Assembly: GCA_000209815.1 (NCBI GenBank)
Contig: FP929036.1
Location: 1,199,110-1,263,109 of the forward strand
Reading direction: 5' to 3'
Source of the DNA: Butyrivibrio fibrisolvens 16/4
GTDB taxonomy: Bacteria; Bacillota; Clostridia; Lachnospirales; Lachnospiraceae
DNA length: 64,000 nucleotides
In this document: in pieces, positions 47,977 to 56,166 of the stretch
How the letters are laid out: each line of letters opens with the position of its first letter
Position numbering within the stretch: the first letter of the stretch is position 1
Notes under the pieces: model-generated
The model's database searches: none
Seen by the model: the letters and a program-made list of their open reading frames with translations, nothing else
What the model was told of the DNA's origin: nothing
Position numbers and translations under genes: made by a program

Positions 47977-48154
47977 AAATTGCATTAAATGTCTTAAATG
48001 TGGAGATATTATAGAGTCAGTGTCTAGACACGATTTTAAATCATGTTCTTGTGGAGCAGTATGTGTTGATGGCGGTAAAGACTATCTGCGACGTTGCGGA
48101 TATCCAGAAGATTACATGGATTTAAGTGTAGTTGAGAAAGACAATTCGAAGTAG
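47960..48154 (+). CDS. Small zinc-ribbon-like protein (DUF7695-like)
   Basis: 64 residues from an ATG at 47960 (or 47963) behind TGGAGGA, overlapping the preceding small gene. CIKCLKCGD, then HDFKSCSCGAVCVDGGKDYLRR has two cysteine pairs and a compact GG turn, typical of small zinc-ribbon proteins in Firmicutes accessory DNA. Function unknown. Confidence 0.65.
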   Translation: MMVIIKNCIKCLKCGDIIESVSRHDFKSCSCGAVCVDGGKDYLRRCGYPEDYMDLSVVEKDNSK

Positions 48155-48209
48155 AGTTTCTAGATGTAAAACGATAGAATAAAAGATAGATATAAGAGGA
48201 GCCGATGAA

Positions 48210-49153
48210 ATGAAAAATGAAATAGTTTTATTTGAAACTAAGGATCAGGAGGTTAAGCTTTCTGTTCCAGTGGATAAAGGGAATGTATGGCTTAATAGAC
48301 AGCAAATGGCTGAATTATTTGGTCGTGATGTTAAAACCATTGGTAAGCATATTAATAATGCCTTGAAAGAAGAATTGGATAATTCAACTGTCGCAAAATT
48401 TGCGACAGTTCAACTTGAAGGTGATAGAGAAGTTGAAAGAAGCATTGAACATTATAGTTTGGATATGATTATTTCTGTTGGTTATCGTGTGAAATCCAAA
48501 CGTGGTATAGAATTCAGACGATGGGCTAATGATGTTTTAAAACAATACATCATGAAAGGCTATGCAGTAAATGAAAAACGTTTAGCTGCTTTGAACAAAA
48601 CAGTTGAGATTCAATCAAAGATTATTGCAAACACTTTGGAGCTTGAAGAAGCAGAGGTCCTTCGAGCAGTAAAATTTTATACAGACGCGCTTGTTCTCTT
48701 GGATCAGTATGATCATCAGTCACTGAGTAAACCAGAAGGCAAAAAGCCTGTTTATCGAATCACATATGAAGATTGTAGAAATATGATAAATCATATGGAA
48801 GACAGTTTTAGTTCAGATGTATTTGGCGTAGAAAAAGAAGCAGGAAAAGTAGAGGGAATTCTTGCAGCAGTATATCAAGATGTTTTTGGTGGTGAAGTGT
48901 ATCCATCACTAGAAGAAAAGGCTGCAAATCTTTTGTACTTTATGATAAAGGATCATCCATTTGCTGACGGTTGTAAGAGAATAGCAGCATCGCTTTTTTA
49001 GAGTTCTTAGACAAAAATGATGCTTTAATACGAGATGGTCAAAAAGTCATTAGCGATGGAGCTCTCGTTGCTATTACACTTATGATTGCAGAATCAAATC
49101 CAGAAGAAAAAGATATCATGACAACATTGGTCATGAATTTATTGAAGATGTAG
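48210..49153 (+). CDS. RhuM-family protein with C-terminal Fic/Doc domain (frameshifted)
   Basis: About 314 residues once one T is added to the run at 48994-48999 (IAASLFLEFLDKNDALIRDG). Residues 1-170 match RhuM/KilA-N-like DNA-binding proteins: VWLNRQQMAELFGRDVKTIGKHINN, VGYRVKSKRGIEFRRWANDVLKQYI. The C-terminal domain has the Fic motif in the form HPFADGCKR, with Cys where Doc/Fic enzymes have Asn or Gly-Asn. Fic proteins transfer AMP or phosphate to targets. Probably a toxin-like module; activity uncertain because of the altered motif. Confidence 0.8.
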
Positions 49154-49222
49154 GAAAATCGACGTTTGTAGAATTGTCGCTTGCTTGAAGCATGTCAAAT
49201 CGGGGGATTGGAGGGGTAAATC

Positions 49223-49744
49223 ATGTTAGAAATATTAAAAGCGAGGTTTCAGGATAATAAGAATCTTCATATGGAACTGAGTTGGCTTGACGTGGAGAAA
49301 CGTTTGCTTGAGCATCCGGGCTCCATGGATGTTTTGAGAAGGATGGAGGAGAGCGGCGGAGAACCGGATACCATCGGCTATGACGAAAAGACGGGAAAGC
49401 TAATTTTCTGCGACTGCGCAAAGGAGTCCCCTTCTGGGCGCAGAAGCCTGTGCTATGACGAAAAGGCATTAAAGGGGCGTGCTAAAAACCCGCCGTCAGG
49501 CAGCGCCGAATGGAAAGCAAAAGAAATCGGCGTTTTAATCATGACGGAGGAACTCTATCGCCGATTGCAAAGTCTCGGGGAATTTGATTTGAAAACGTCA
49601 AGTTGGATCGCTACGCCGGATGATATTCGCGACAAGGGCGGTGCATTGTTCTGCGAACGACGTTACGGAACGGTTTTCACATTCCATAACGGGGCGGATT
49701 CGTACTATTCCGTGCGCGGGTTCAGAGGTTATACGCTTATATAA
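49223..49744 (+). CDS. DUF4256 family protein
   Basis: 173 residues. DUF4256 signature segments: SWLDVEKRLLEHPGSMDVLRRMEESGGEPD, FCDCAKESPSGRRSLCYDEKAL, MTEELYRRLQSLGEFDLKTSSWI and FCERRYGTVFTFHNGADSYY. The whole reading frame is intact and full length. Its G+C is clearly higher than its neighbours, indicating recent arrival. Function unknown. Confidence 0.88.
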   Translation: MLEILKARFQDNKNLHMELSWLDVEKRLLEHPGSMDVLRRMEESGGEPDTIGYDEKTGKLIFCDCAKESPSGRRSLCYDEKALKGRAKNPPSGSAEWKAKEIGVLIMTEELYRRLQSLGEFDLKTSSWIATPDDIRDKGGALFCERRYGTVFTFHNGADSYYSVRGFRGYTLI

Positions 49745-49791
49745 ATTCCAGCTTTCTACTACAGTTTCAGCAGGGGTGTACACATTAAGAA

Positions 49792-49811
49792 CAGGAGGCA
49801 TGTGCCTCCTG
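49792..49811. terminator. Hairpin between convergent genes
   Basis: CAGGAGG/CCTCCTG stem with a 6-nt loop, between the DUF4256 gene and the convergent MerR gene. No T-run. Confidence 0.4.
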
Positions 49812-49816
49812 CCTGG

Positions 49817-50542
49817 TTACTTTACATATTCTGCAATGGCACGGCTGACAAACTCGGCAGTACCTTTTCCGCCGGCCTTATCGATGTTTGTTTTGAACTC
49901 GCCATCTGCAGAGTACATCTTACCAAGACCTGCAAGGATTTCTTTGGTGCATTTATAGAAGTTCTGGGTGATGTAGTTTCGGATATCTTTTACCATAGCC
50001 TGAGCTTCGGCAGATTTAGGATCGGAATCCTTAAGCTTGCCACTTTTCTCAAATAATTTCATGAAATCGCTCCAAAGCTTTTTCTCATCATCCTTAGAGC
50101 GGGAAGCTGACTTCTGTTCATATTCTGAAAAAGCATTGCTGTCTCCCCATTGCTCTTTAGCTTTTCTTGTATATTCCTCTAACTTACTAGTATCAAATGC
50201 TGTAAAATCCATAATATTATTTCCTCCGTTTTGTATTCCACGGGCGAAATCTATAAGGTTCTCCAGATGCTCTTTTTTCATTGTAAGAAGTTCAATCTGT
50301 TGTTCCAGGGCCTTCTTTTTGTCAAAATCAGGTCGCGTAACGATTTCCTTAATTTCTTTTAACGGGAACTCCAGCTCTCTGAATAATAAAATCTGTTGCA
50401 AACGTTCCATTGCTGCATCGTCATACAGTCGATACCCTGATTCAGTGTACTCTGCCGGCTTTAGTAGTCCAATTGAATCATAGTATTGCAGTGTGCGTAT
50501 ACTCACGCCTGCTAATTTGCTTACTTCATTTACTGTCATCAT
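49817..50542 (-). CDS. MerR-family regulator with TipAS antibiotic-binding domain
   Basis: 241 residues: MerR HTH (VNEVSKLAGVSIRTLQYYDSIGLLKP, YRLYDDAAMERLQQI), dimer helix, then TipAS domain (YTRKAKEQWGDSNAFSEYEQKSA ... FVSRAIAEYVK). Proteins like TipA, Mta and SkgA sense antibiotics or stress. Its promoter has the classic operator of this sub-family. No target other than itself is evident nearby. Confidence 0.9.
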   Translation of the reverse strand: MMTVNEVSKLAGVSIRTLQYYDSIGLLKPAEYTESGYRLYDDAAMERLQQILLFRELEFPLKEIKEIVTRPDFDKKKALEQQIELLTMKKEHLENLIDFARGIQNGGNNIMDFTAFDTSKLEEYTRKAKEQWGDSNAFSEYEQKSASRSKDDEKKLWSDFMKLFEKSGKLKDSDPKSAEAQAMVKDIRNYITQNFYKCTKEILAGLGKMYSADGEFKTNIDKAGGKGTAEFVSRAIAEYVK

Positions 50543-50566
50543 AGCTTTTCCCTCCGTGGTAATTAT

Positions 50567-50597
50567 ACAATAAACTATGACGTAACGTTAGTGTCAA
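50567..50597 (-). promoter_or_regulatory. TipA-type MerR promoter and operator
   Basis: Read on the - strand: TTGACA, a 19-base spacer CTAACGTTACGTCATAGTT, then TATTGT. The spacer dyad and length match known Mta/TipAL promoters. Confidence 0.8.
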
Positions 50598-50798
50598 CAA
50601 CTTTTAAGAAATGTCACTGGTTGATTGTAAAGCTAAAGGACAGAAGAAACAAAAGAAACAAAAGAATAAAAGCGAATTAATAATATCTGTGGATTATTTT
50701 AATTTGGCCTTAGGTTCTGTATACTAAAATGGAAAAGGATATAAGGAAGATAATTTAAGGAGATAGGAGATAGATGATATGGAGGAAGGCACAATGCT

Positions 50799-50931
50799 TA
50801 AGTGTGACTTCTTGTGGGCTACTTAAGGAAAAAGCCCACAAGAACTTGGCTTTGCCAAGCAATATTTTCTTTCAGAAAATATTGGTCTATGTCTGGTTTT
50901 TGTTTTTCTGATGAAAAACAAAAACCTATGA
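50799..50931 (+). ncRNA. Tandem-hairpin element upstream of hydrolase; candidate structured RNA or repeat
   Basis: Four successive perfect hairpins: 50809-50820/50833-50844 (12 bp), 50845-50850/50854-50859 (6 bp), 50860-50869/50875-50884 (10 bp), 50895-50907/50914-50926 (13 bp). CTTAAGT/ACTTAAG can compete with the first. The next start codon is 47 bases on. A 44-codon frame from 50776 runs through it but looks non-coding. 50598-50798 holds nothing recognisable. Confidence 0.5.
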
Positions 50932-50977
50932 GTTGATGCGGTATTATATTGTAGTCTAATCGATGGGGGATATAAAA

Positions 50978-51775
50978 ATGCAGAAAAATGGTTGCGTGAG
51001 GGTTGGCGATACAGAAATGTATTATGTGGCTTTCGGAGAAGGGAAAAAGAATCTTGTAGTTTTGCCAGGATTGTCAGATGGATTGTGGACGGTAAAGGGA
51101 AAGGCTATGCTGCTGGCAGGTTCCTACAAAAGGTTTTTCAAGGATTATACCGTTTACATGTTCAGCAGAAAGAATGAGATTCCAGAGGGCTATTCAATAG
51201 AAGATATGGCAGATGATCAGGCAATAGCTATGAGGAATCTTGGGATAGACAGGGCGATGGTTATGGGGGTATCCCAGGGAGGGATGATTTCTCAATATCT
51301 GGCGGCAAAGCATCCTGAGCTAGTTGAAAAATTGATTCTTGTGGTCACTGCACCATACGCCAACGTTACAATAAAAAGTGTTGTTACAAAATGGATAGAA
51401 ATGACCCGAAATGCTACTCATACAGAGCTAATGCTAGATACTGCGGAGAAAGTTTATACGAAGGATTTCAACGAAAAGAACAAGAAGTATCTACCACTTC
51501 TGGCCAGATTTACAAAGCCTAAGAATTATGACAGGTTTTGCAAAAACGCATATGCGATATTAAATTTCGACGCACGACCAGCTTTATCAAAAATAAAATG
51601 CAGTACATATATTATGTCTGGCGACAGTGACAATACCGTTGGAAATGATGCTCCTTATGAGTTAAAGGCTGGGATTGAGCACAGTGAAATGCTTATCTTC
51701 GAAGGCTTGGGGCATGGATTGTTTGAAGAGGATAAGGATTTTTACAATAAAGTATTTGAGTTTTGCGAAAGATAA
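50978..51775 (+). CDS. Alpha/beta hydrolase
   Basis: 265 residues from the ATG at 50978, behind GGGGGA; an ATG at 50963 overlaps that site. The nucleophile elbow is GVSQGG near residue 93, the oxyanion region LPGLSDG near 34-40, and the catalytic His in GLGHGLFEED near 250; Asp in SGDSDNTV near 216. Soluble, cytoplasmic. Substrate unknown. Confidence 0.85.
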   Translation: MQKNGCVRVGDTEMYYVAFGEGKKNLVVLPGLSDGLWTVKGKAMLLAGSYKRFFKDYTVYMFSRKNEIPEGYSIEDMADDQAIAMRNLGIDRAMVMGVSQGGMISQYLAAKHPELVEKLILVVTAPYANVTIKSVVTKWIEMTRNATHTELMLDTAEKVYTKDFNEKNKKYLPLLARFTKPKNYDRFCKNAYAILNFDARPALSKIKCSTYIMSGDSDNTVGNDAPYELKAGIEHSEMLIFEGLGHGLFEEDKDFYNKVFEFCER

Positions 51776-51869
51776 ATTCGGGTAAATTGTAGTATTCCCC
51801 GATGATTAAGAATTGTTAGATGAATTGGGGCGCACAATATAGAAGTTGGAAAGCAACAAAGAGGTGCTT

Positions 51870-52706
51870 ATGGCCAAATGCAATCTATGTTTCAGACAAT
51901 GCAATATTACCGAAGGGAGCTTTGGGTTTTGTGGAGTAAGAACCTGCAAGGATGGTAAAGTCATTCCAGCCAATTATGGGAAGCTTACGTCGATAGCCCT
52001 AGATCCTATAGAAAAGAAGCCACTGAATCGCTTTCATCCGGGAAGCAGAATACTGTCGGTGGGAAGTTATGGCTGTAATCTAAGATGCCCATTTTGCCAG
52101 AACTATCATATTTCATGGGGGAATGAGGTGGAATCTTTTAAAAGAGAAGCAGCCTATGTTTCGCCTGAAGAGCTTGCAAGGATAGCCGAGGAACAAACGG
52201 CTAATGGAAATATCGGTATCGCATTTACGTATAATGAGCCACTCATTTACTATGAGTACGTGCTAGATACCGCAAGACTGTTGAAAGAAAAGGGGCTGAA
52301 AACCGTACTTGTTTCAAACGGTATGGCAGAGGTTGATACTGTAAAAGAACTTTTTAAATACGTAGATGCTATGAACATCGATTTAAAGGGATTTACGGAC
52401 CACTATTATGAAGATGTTTTGCAGGGAAATAGAAAGATGGTAATGGAATTTATTAGTGAAGCTACAAAGCATTGCCACCTGGAGCTGACCACATTGATAA
52501 TTCCGGGGGAAAATGATTCTGATGAAGAAATGGATGAGCTGAGTGCCTGGATTGCTTCATTAAATAAGGATATACCACTTCATATATCTAGATTCTTTCC
52601 TAGATTTCATATGCTAGACAAGGAAGCAACACCGGTAGAGACAATCTATCACTTGAAAACTATAGCAGAAAAGCATTTGACATACGTATATACAGGAAAC
52701 TGTTAA
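51870..52706 (+). CDS. amrS: AmmeMemoRadiSam system radical SAM enzyme
   Basis: 278 residues from an ATG at 51870 behind GAGGTG; a TTG eight codons upstream is in frame. The radical SAM cluster motif is CNLRCPFC, and an N-terminal CNLCFRQCNITEGSFGFCGVR adds cysteines typical of this family. AdoMet-binding GG-like and FTYNEPLIYYEYV segments follow. It precedes the MEMO-AMMECR1 fusion by 13 bases, the defining arrangement of this widely conserved system of unknown reaction. Confidence 0.88.
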   Translation: MAKCNLCFRQCNITEGSFGFCGVRTCKDGKVIPANYGKLTSIALDPIEKKPLNRFHPGSRILSVGSYGCNLRCPFCQNYHISWGNEVESFKREAAYVSPEELARIAEEQTANGNIGIAFTYNEPLIYYEYVLDTARLLKEKGLKTVLVSNGMAEVDTVKELFKYVDAMNIDLKGFTDHYYEDVLQGNRKMVMEFISEATKHCHLELTTLIIPGENDSDEEMDELSAWIASLNKDIPLHISRFFPRFHMLDKEATPVETIYHLKTIAEKHLTYVYTGNC

Positions 52707-52719
52707 GGGGGAAAAGACT

Positions 52720-54105
52720 ATGGCAATAGAAGCTGCATTTATGGTTCCACATCCACCGCTGATTGTGCCAGCTGTTGGAAGAGGTGGGGAAAAGCAAATT
52801 CAAGAAACTACTGAGGCTTATGAGAAGGTGGCAGATGAGATAGCAAAAATCGCGCCGGAAACCATCATCATCACAAGCCCTCATAGCATTATGTACACTG
52901 ATTATTTTCATATTTCTCCAGGAAAGAGAGCGAAAGGATCCTTTGCCAGATTTAATGCGCCTGAAGTTTCTTTTGAAGAGGAGTACGATGAGAAGCTGGT
53001 GGAAGCGATTAGTGATATTGCTTATGAGGAGGATTTTGCAGCAGGAACTTTAGGGGAGCGAGAGCCGGAGCTGGACCACGGCACCATGGTTCCTCTATGG
53101 TTTATTCGTAAAAAATACAAAGGCGGAAAGATTGTGAGAATCGGTTTATCTGGCCTGGGACTGCTGGATCATTATCGGTTTGGTCAGATGATTCAAAAGG
53201 CAGTAAATGACACAGGCAGAAGAGCGGTTTTCGTGGCTAGCGGGGATTTGTCCCACAAACTGCAGGACTACGGACCATACGGCTTTTCAAAAGAAGGGCC
53301 TGTTTATGATGAGCGAATTATGGACGTGGCAAAGCGTGCCGCTTTTGGCGAAATGTTTGATTTCAAGGAAGATTTTTGCGAAAAGGCTGCGGAATGTGGC
53401 CATCGTTCGTTTGTAATTATGGCAGGAGCGCTGGATGGAATGGCCGTAGATGCTACCGTGTATTCTCATCAGGATGTAACCGGAGTGGGCTATGGCATAG
53501 CATCATTTTATCCAGTAGGGGCGGACGAACGCCGTCATTTCAGAGACATTTATCTTGCAAAACTAAGAGAGACATTAGATGATTCAAACGCTTCATCAGA
53601 TGAATATGTAAGGCTTGCGAGAAAATCTTTGGAGAGCTACATTCTAAATCAAAAGGTGCTGCCGCTTCCAATGGATTTGCCAAAGGAAATGCTGGAAACT
53701 CAGGCAGGGGCATTCGTATCTATTCACAAAGCAGGACGCTTACGAGGCTGCATCGGAACAATTCTTCCTACCACCAAATGTGTGGCCGAGGAGATTATTC
53801 AAAATGCAATCAGCGCCTCTACCAGGGACAACAGATTCAATCCTATCAGCCCGGAGGAAATCCCTGATTTGGAAATAAATGTAGATGTTTTGAGTGCGCC
53901 AGAGGCCATTGATTCACCGGATAAATTGGATGTTAAACGATATGGCGTTATAGTTAGCAGCGGCGGCAGAAGAGGCTTGCTTCTTCCGGATTTGGACGGG
54001 GTGACCTCGGTTAATCAGCAGATTTCCATTGCCAGACAAAAGGGCGGCATTGGAGAGAATGAGCCAATCAGCCTGCAAAGATTTGAAGTAATAAGGCATA
54101 TATAA
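52720..54105 (+). CDS. MEMO1-AMMECR1 fusion protein (AmmeMemoRadiSam B+A)
   Basis: 461 residues. Residues 1-275 are MEMO/extradiol-dioxygenase-like (MVPHPPLIVPAVGRG, ITSPHSIMYTD, ELDHGTMVPLWFI, VFVASGDLSHKL with metal-type His/Asp). Residues ~290-461 are AMMECR1 with the invariant LRGCIGTI and RDNRFNPISPEEIPDLEI. The fusion plus adjacent radical SAM enzyme is a complete AmmeMemoRadiSam set. AGGGGGAAAAG precedes the ATG. Confidence 0.92.
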   Translation: MAIEAAFMVPHPPLIVPAVGRGGEKQIQETTEAYEKVADEIAKIAPETIIITSPHSIMYTDYFHISPGKRAKGSFARFNAPEVSFEEEYDEKLVEAISDIAYEEDFAAGTLGEREPELDHGTMVPLWFIRKKYKGGKIVRIGLSGLGLLDHYRFGQMIQKAVNDTGRRAVFVASGDLSHKLQDYGPYGFSKEGPVYDERIMDVAKRAAFGEMFDFKEDFCEKAAECGHRSFVIMAGALDGMAVDATVYSHQDVTGVGYGIASFYPVGADERRHFRDIYLAKLRETLDDSNASSDEYVRLARKSLESYILNQKVLPLPMDLPKEMLETQAGAFVSIHKAGRLRGCIGTILPTTKCVAEEIIQNAISASTRDNRFNPISPEEIPDLEINVDVLSAPEAIDSPDKLDVKRYGVIVSSGGRRGLLLPDLDGVTSVNQQISIARQKGGIGENEPISLQRFEVIRHI

Positions 54106-54125
54106 AAATTTAAAGGAGATAAACT

Positions 54126-54437
54126 ATGATTAAAATTTATGGATTACACACATGCCCATATTGTGACTTTCTTCAGCCACAGATTCAAGGAAAAGAAGAC
54201 CAGTATAAATACATTGATATAGGCCAGCATGTTCAGTATATGCACGAGTTCATGGATTTACGAGATAATCGCCCAGAGTTTGATCATTCAAAGGAGATTG
54301 GCGATATAGGAATCCCTTGTTTTGTATTCGAGGATGGTAGGGTCAGTCTTGATCCGGCTGATGCAGGGCTGGTTGAATATGATGGTGCATCTTCATGTTC
54401 TATTGAGGATCATCTTGCTGGTAAAAAGGGTTGCTAA
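54126..54437 (+). CDS. Glutaredoxin-related protein
   Basis: 103 residues with the CPYC redox motif near residue 11 and GDIGIPCFVFEDGRVSL as the cis-Pro/GSH-binding strand. It starts 20 bases after the MEMO-AMMECR1 gene behind AAAGGAGATAAA, so it is likely co-transcribed. The reading frame is short for a thioredoxin-fold protein but complete. Confidence 0.82.
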   Translation: MIKIYGLHTCPYCDFLQPQIQGKEDQYKYIDIGQHVQYMHEFMDLRDNRPEFDHSKEIGDIGIPCFVFEDGRVSLDPADAGLVEYDGASSCSIEDHLAGKKGC

Positions 54438-54621
54438 TAAAGAGGAGTATAAAATGCTCCTAGAATTCTTTATTTATTTCGCAAAAAATGAAAAATAGGT
54501 AGTATTCTTTTGCTCAAGTAGCGATATATTTAGCGGCCATATATTTATAAAATATAATCAAGAAAACACAAAGGACCTGGACAAAAGGTCAAGTGGATAT
54601 TGATTATTAGGAGGATTTGCC

Positions 54622-54831
54622 ATGACTTTTTTATTCTTTTTATTATTTTTAATGGTGTTTGGAAAGATGATTGGGTTTGCCTTTAGAGCTACTTGGGGCC
54701 TGTTCAAAGTACTAATGTATATTGTATTTCTTCCTTTGATTTTAGTGGGAATGGTGTTTGGTGGATTACTATACCTGGCATTTCCAATTTTGCTTATTGT
54801 TGGAATAGTTTCATTGGTTGCGGCGGATTAA
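54622..54831 (+). CDS. Small membrane protein
   Basis: 69 residues behind TTAGGAGGATTTGCC: two or three hydrophobic helices with no charged domain. Family not recognised. Ends 22 bases before the next gene, with which it likely forms an operon. Confidence 0.6.
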   Translation: MTFLFFLLFLMVFGKMIGFAFRATWGLFKVLMYIVFLPLILVGMVFGGLLYLAFPILLIVGIVSLVAAD

Positions 54832-54853
54832 GTTTATCAGGAGAGATTATGAT

Positions 54854-55273
54854 ATGAATGAAGTAGAAACAAGAGAAATCAGAGAAGCAATCGAGGCTGC
54901 GGATAATGCGCTAGTGCATCTTCGCTCAGCCAGAAAGTATCTGGATAGTGCAGGCAATTGGGGCTTGTTAGATATGTTTGGCGGTGGATTGATTTCAGGA
55001 ATAATGAAGCATAGCAAAATGGGAGATGCAGAGCGTGAGATTGATAATGCTAGGTATGCCCTCCAGAGATTTAGCAAAGAACTGAGAGATGTCAGTGGAT
55101 ATAGTTCTGTTCACATCAATGATTTTCTCACCTTTGCAGATTTCTTCTTTGATGGATTTGTAGCTGATATTCTGGTACAGTCGCAGATTAGTGATGGCAA
55201 GAAGCAGTGTGATGATGCTATCAGGAGAGTCGAGGGTATCAAAGCGGAGCTTCAGAATAAGTTAAGGTTCTAG
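54854..55273 (+). CDS. Hypothetical helical protein
   Basis: 139 residues from the ATG at 54854 behind CAGGAGAGA. Helical, with a heptad-like first half (REIREAIEAADNALVHLRSARKYLDSA), a Gly-rich turn WGLLDMFGGGLISGIMKHSKMG and a second helix pair. This layout recurs in small proteins of Lachnospiraceae, but I cannot name a function. Confidence 0.65.
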   Translation: MNEVETREIREAIEAADNALVHLRSARKYLDSAGNWGLLDMFGGGLISGIMKHSKMGDAEREIDNARYALQRFSKELRDVSGYSSVHINDFLTFADFFFDGFVADILVQSQISDGKKQCDDAIRRVEGIKAELQNKLRF

Positions 55274-55306
55274 GAAGCAAAGGAAGAGGAAGTTTTATGG
55301 CAAATC

Positions 55307-55448
55307 GGGCAGTACTAGAGTTCATTTTTGAATTTGTACTGCTCTGAGAGAGTGGTTTGGGCAGTACTAGAGTTCATTTTTGAATTTGTACTGCTCTGAG
55401 AGAGCAAATTGGGCAGTACTGGAGTTCATTTTTGAATTTGTACTGCTC
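55307..55448 (+). repeat. Three 52-bp tandem repeats with inverted-repeat arms
   Basis: Units start at 55307, 55359 and 55411, exactly 52 bases apart. Each has GGGCAGTAC, 20 bases, GTACTGCTC, then an 8-14-base spacer. Units 1 and 2 are nearly identical and unit 3 has one change (TGGAG). Each can form a 9-bp hairpin. A single related unit with a different spacer is at 44529. Confidence 0.8.
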
Positions 55449-55496
55449 TAGGGAAGAGCTATAAAGTAATGATGATATAAAAGTGGGGGAAAAGTC

Positions 55497-55865
55497 ATGA
55501 AATTTTTAGGTAATCTTATTTGGATAATATGTGGAGGTTTGGTTAGTGCAATCGGATGGTGGCTGGCAGGAGCGCTGTGGTGCATCACTATCATTGGTAT
55601 TCCAGTGGGGGTGCAGTGTTTTAAGCTTTCATCAATATCACTAAATCCATTTGGAAAGGATGTAGTTGGTGATGGTGGCGCGGTATCGTGTCTACTAAAT
55701 ATTATATGGTTTTTGGTATCTGGCTTGGAGCTGGCTATCGGAAATGCGATAATAGGAATCCTTTTGTGCATTACGATTATAGGCATTCCTTTTGGAAAGC
55801 AGTTTTTCAAGATTGCAAAGCTTGCAATTGCTCCATTTGGAGCTAAGGTTATTAGAGTTGATTAA
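55497..55865 (+). CDS. YccF-family inner membrane protein
   Basis: 122 residues made of two similar halves: GALWCITIIGIPVGVQCFKLSSISLNPFG and GILLCITIIGIPFGKQFFKIAKLAIAPFG, the signature of YccF (DUF307). Two to four membrane helices. Function unknown. GTGGGGGAAAAGTC precedes the ATG. Confidence 0.9.
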   Translation: MKFLGNLIWIICGGLVSAIGWWLAGALWCITIIGIPVGVQCFKLSSISLNPFGKDVVGDGGAVSCLLNIIWFLVSGLELAIGNAIIGILLCITIIGIPFGKQFFKIAKLAIAPFGAKVIRVD

Positions 55866-55875
55866 GGTGGAGCCA

Positions 55876-55944
55876 ATGTCTTACGACTATTTGGATTCCG
55901 ACTTGAAGAAAGAAGGATTTGGTAGCAGGCAGCATTTGGAATGA
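55876..55944 (+). CDS. Possible short open reading frame
   Basis: 22 codons (MSYDYLDSDLKKEGFGSRQH then LE and stop) with AGGTGGAGCC upstream. Its end runs into the left direct repeat (55935). It could be the N-terminus of a gene cut by the inserted segment; coding status is uncertain. Confidence 0.3.
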   Translation: MSYDYLDSDLKKEGFGSRQHLE

Positions 55945-55982
55945 CTTGCTTTTTTTTAGGCGTAAGCTACGGAAAAGACCAT
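55935..55982 (+). repeat. 48-bp direct repeat, left copy
   Basis: TTTGGAATGACTTGCTTTT...AGGCGTAAGCTACGGAAAAGACCAT matches 56675-56722 at all but two positions. It includes a TACGGAA half-site (55969-55975) with no partner 23 bases on. Confidence 0.75.
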
Positions 55983-56038
55983 GAACTAAAAAAACGCCCT
56001 AGAGATATTCTCTTGGGCGTGATTGTTTATAACAAGCA

Positions 56039-56148
56039 ACAAGGATTTTGGGCGGGCGTCCAATACCTCCCGCATCTCTCGGAGTTATCTCCTGTCAAAC
56101 CATCGGCGTGTAGACGTGGACGAATTCTTCTACCTCCAAAATCCTTGT
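56039..56148. ncRNA. Structured element with a 13-bp closing stem
   Basis: 56039-56051 pairs perfectly with 56136-56148. Within the 84-base loop are GCGGG/CCCGC (56052-56073) and GGAG-TTAT-CTCC (56081-56092) hairpins. Just upstream is an ACGCCC...GGGCGT hairpin (55994-56020). Higher G+C than surroundings. Which strand is transcribed is not clear. Confidence 0.4.
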
Positions 56149-56166
56149 ATTGTTATCATCATAGTA

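Noticed and set aside
50776-50910. 44-codon coding sequence
   Set aside because: The frame crosses four perfect hairpins, has no clear ribosome site spacing and ends in a low-complexity hydrophobic run; RNA structure explains the sequence better.
55307-55448. CRISPR-like array
   Set aside because: Only three units, the region between the arms is as conserved as the arms, spacers are not unique and no cas genes are present.
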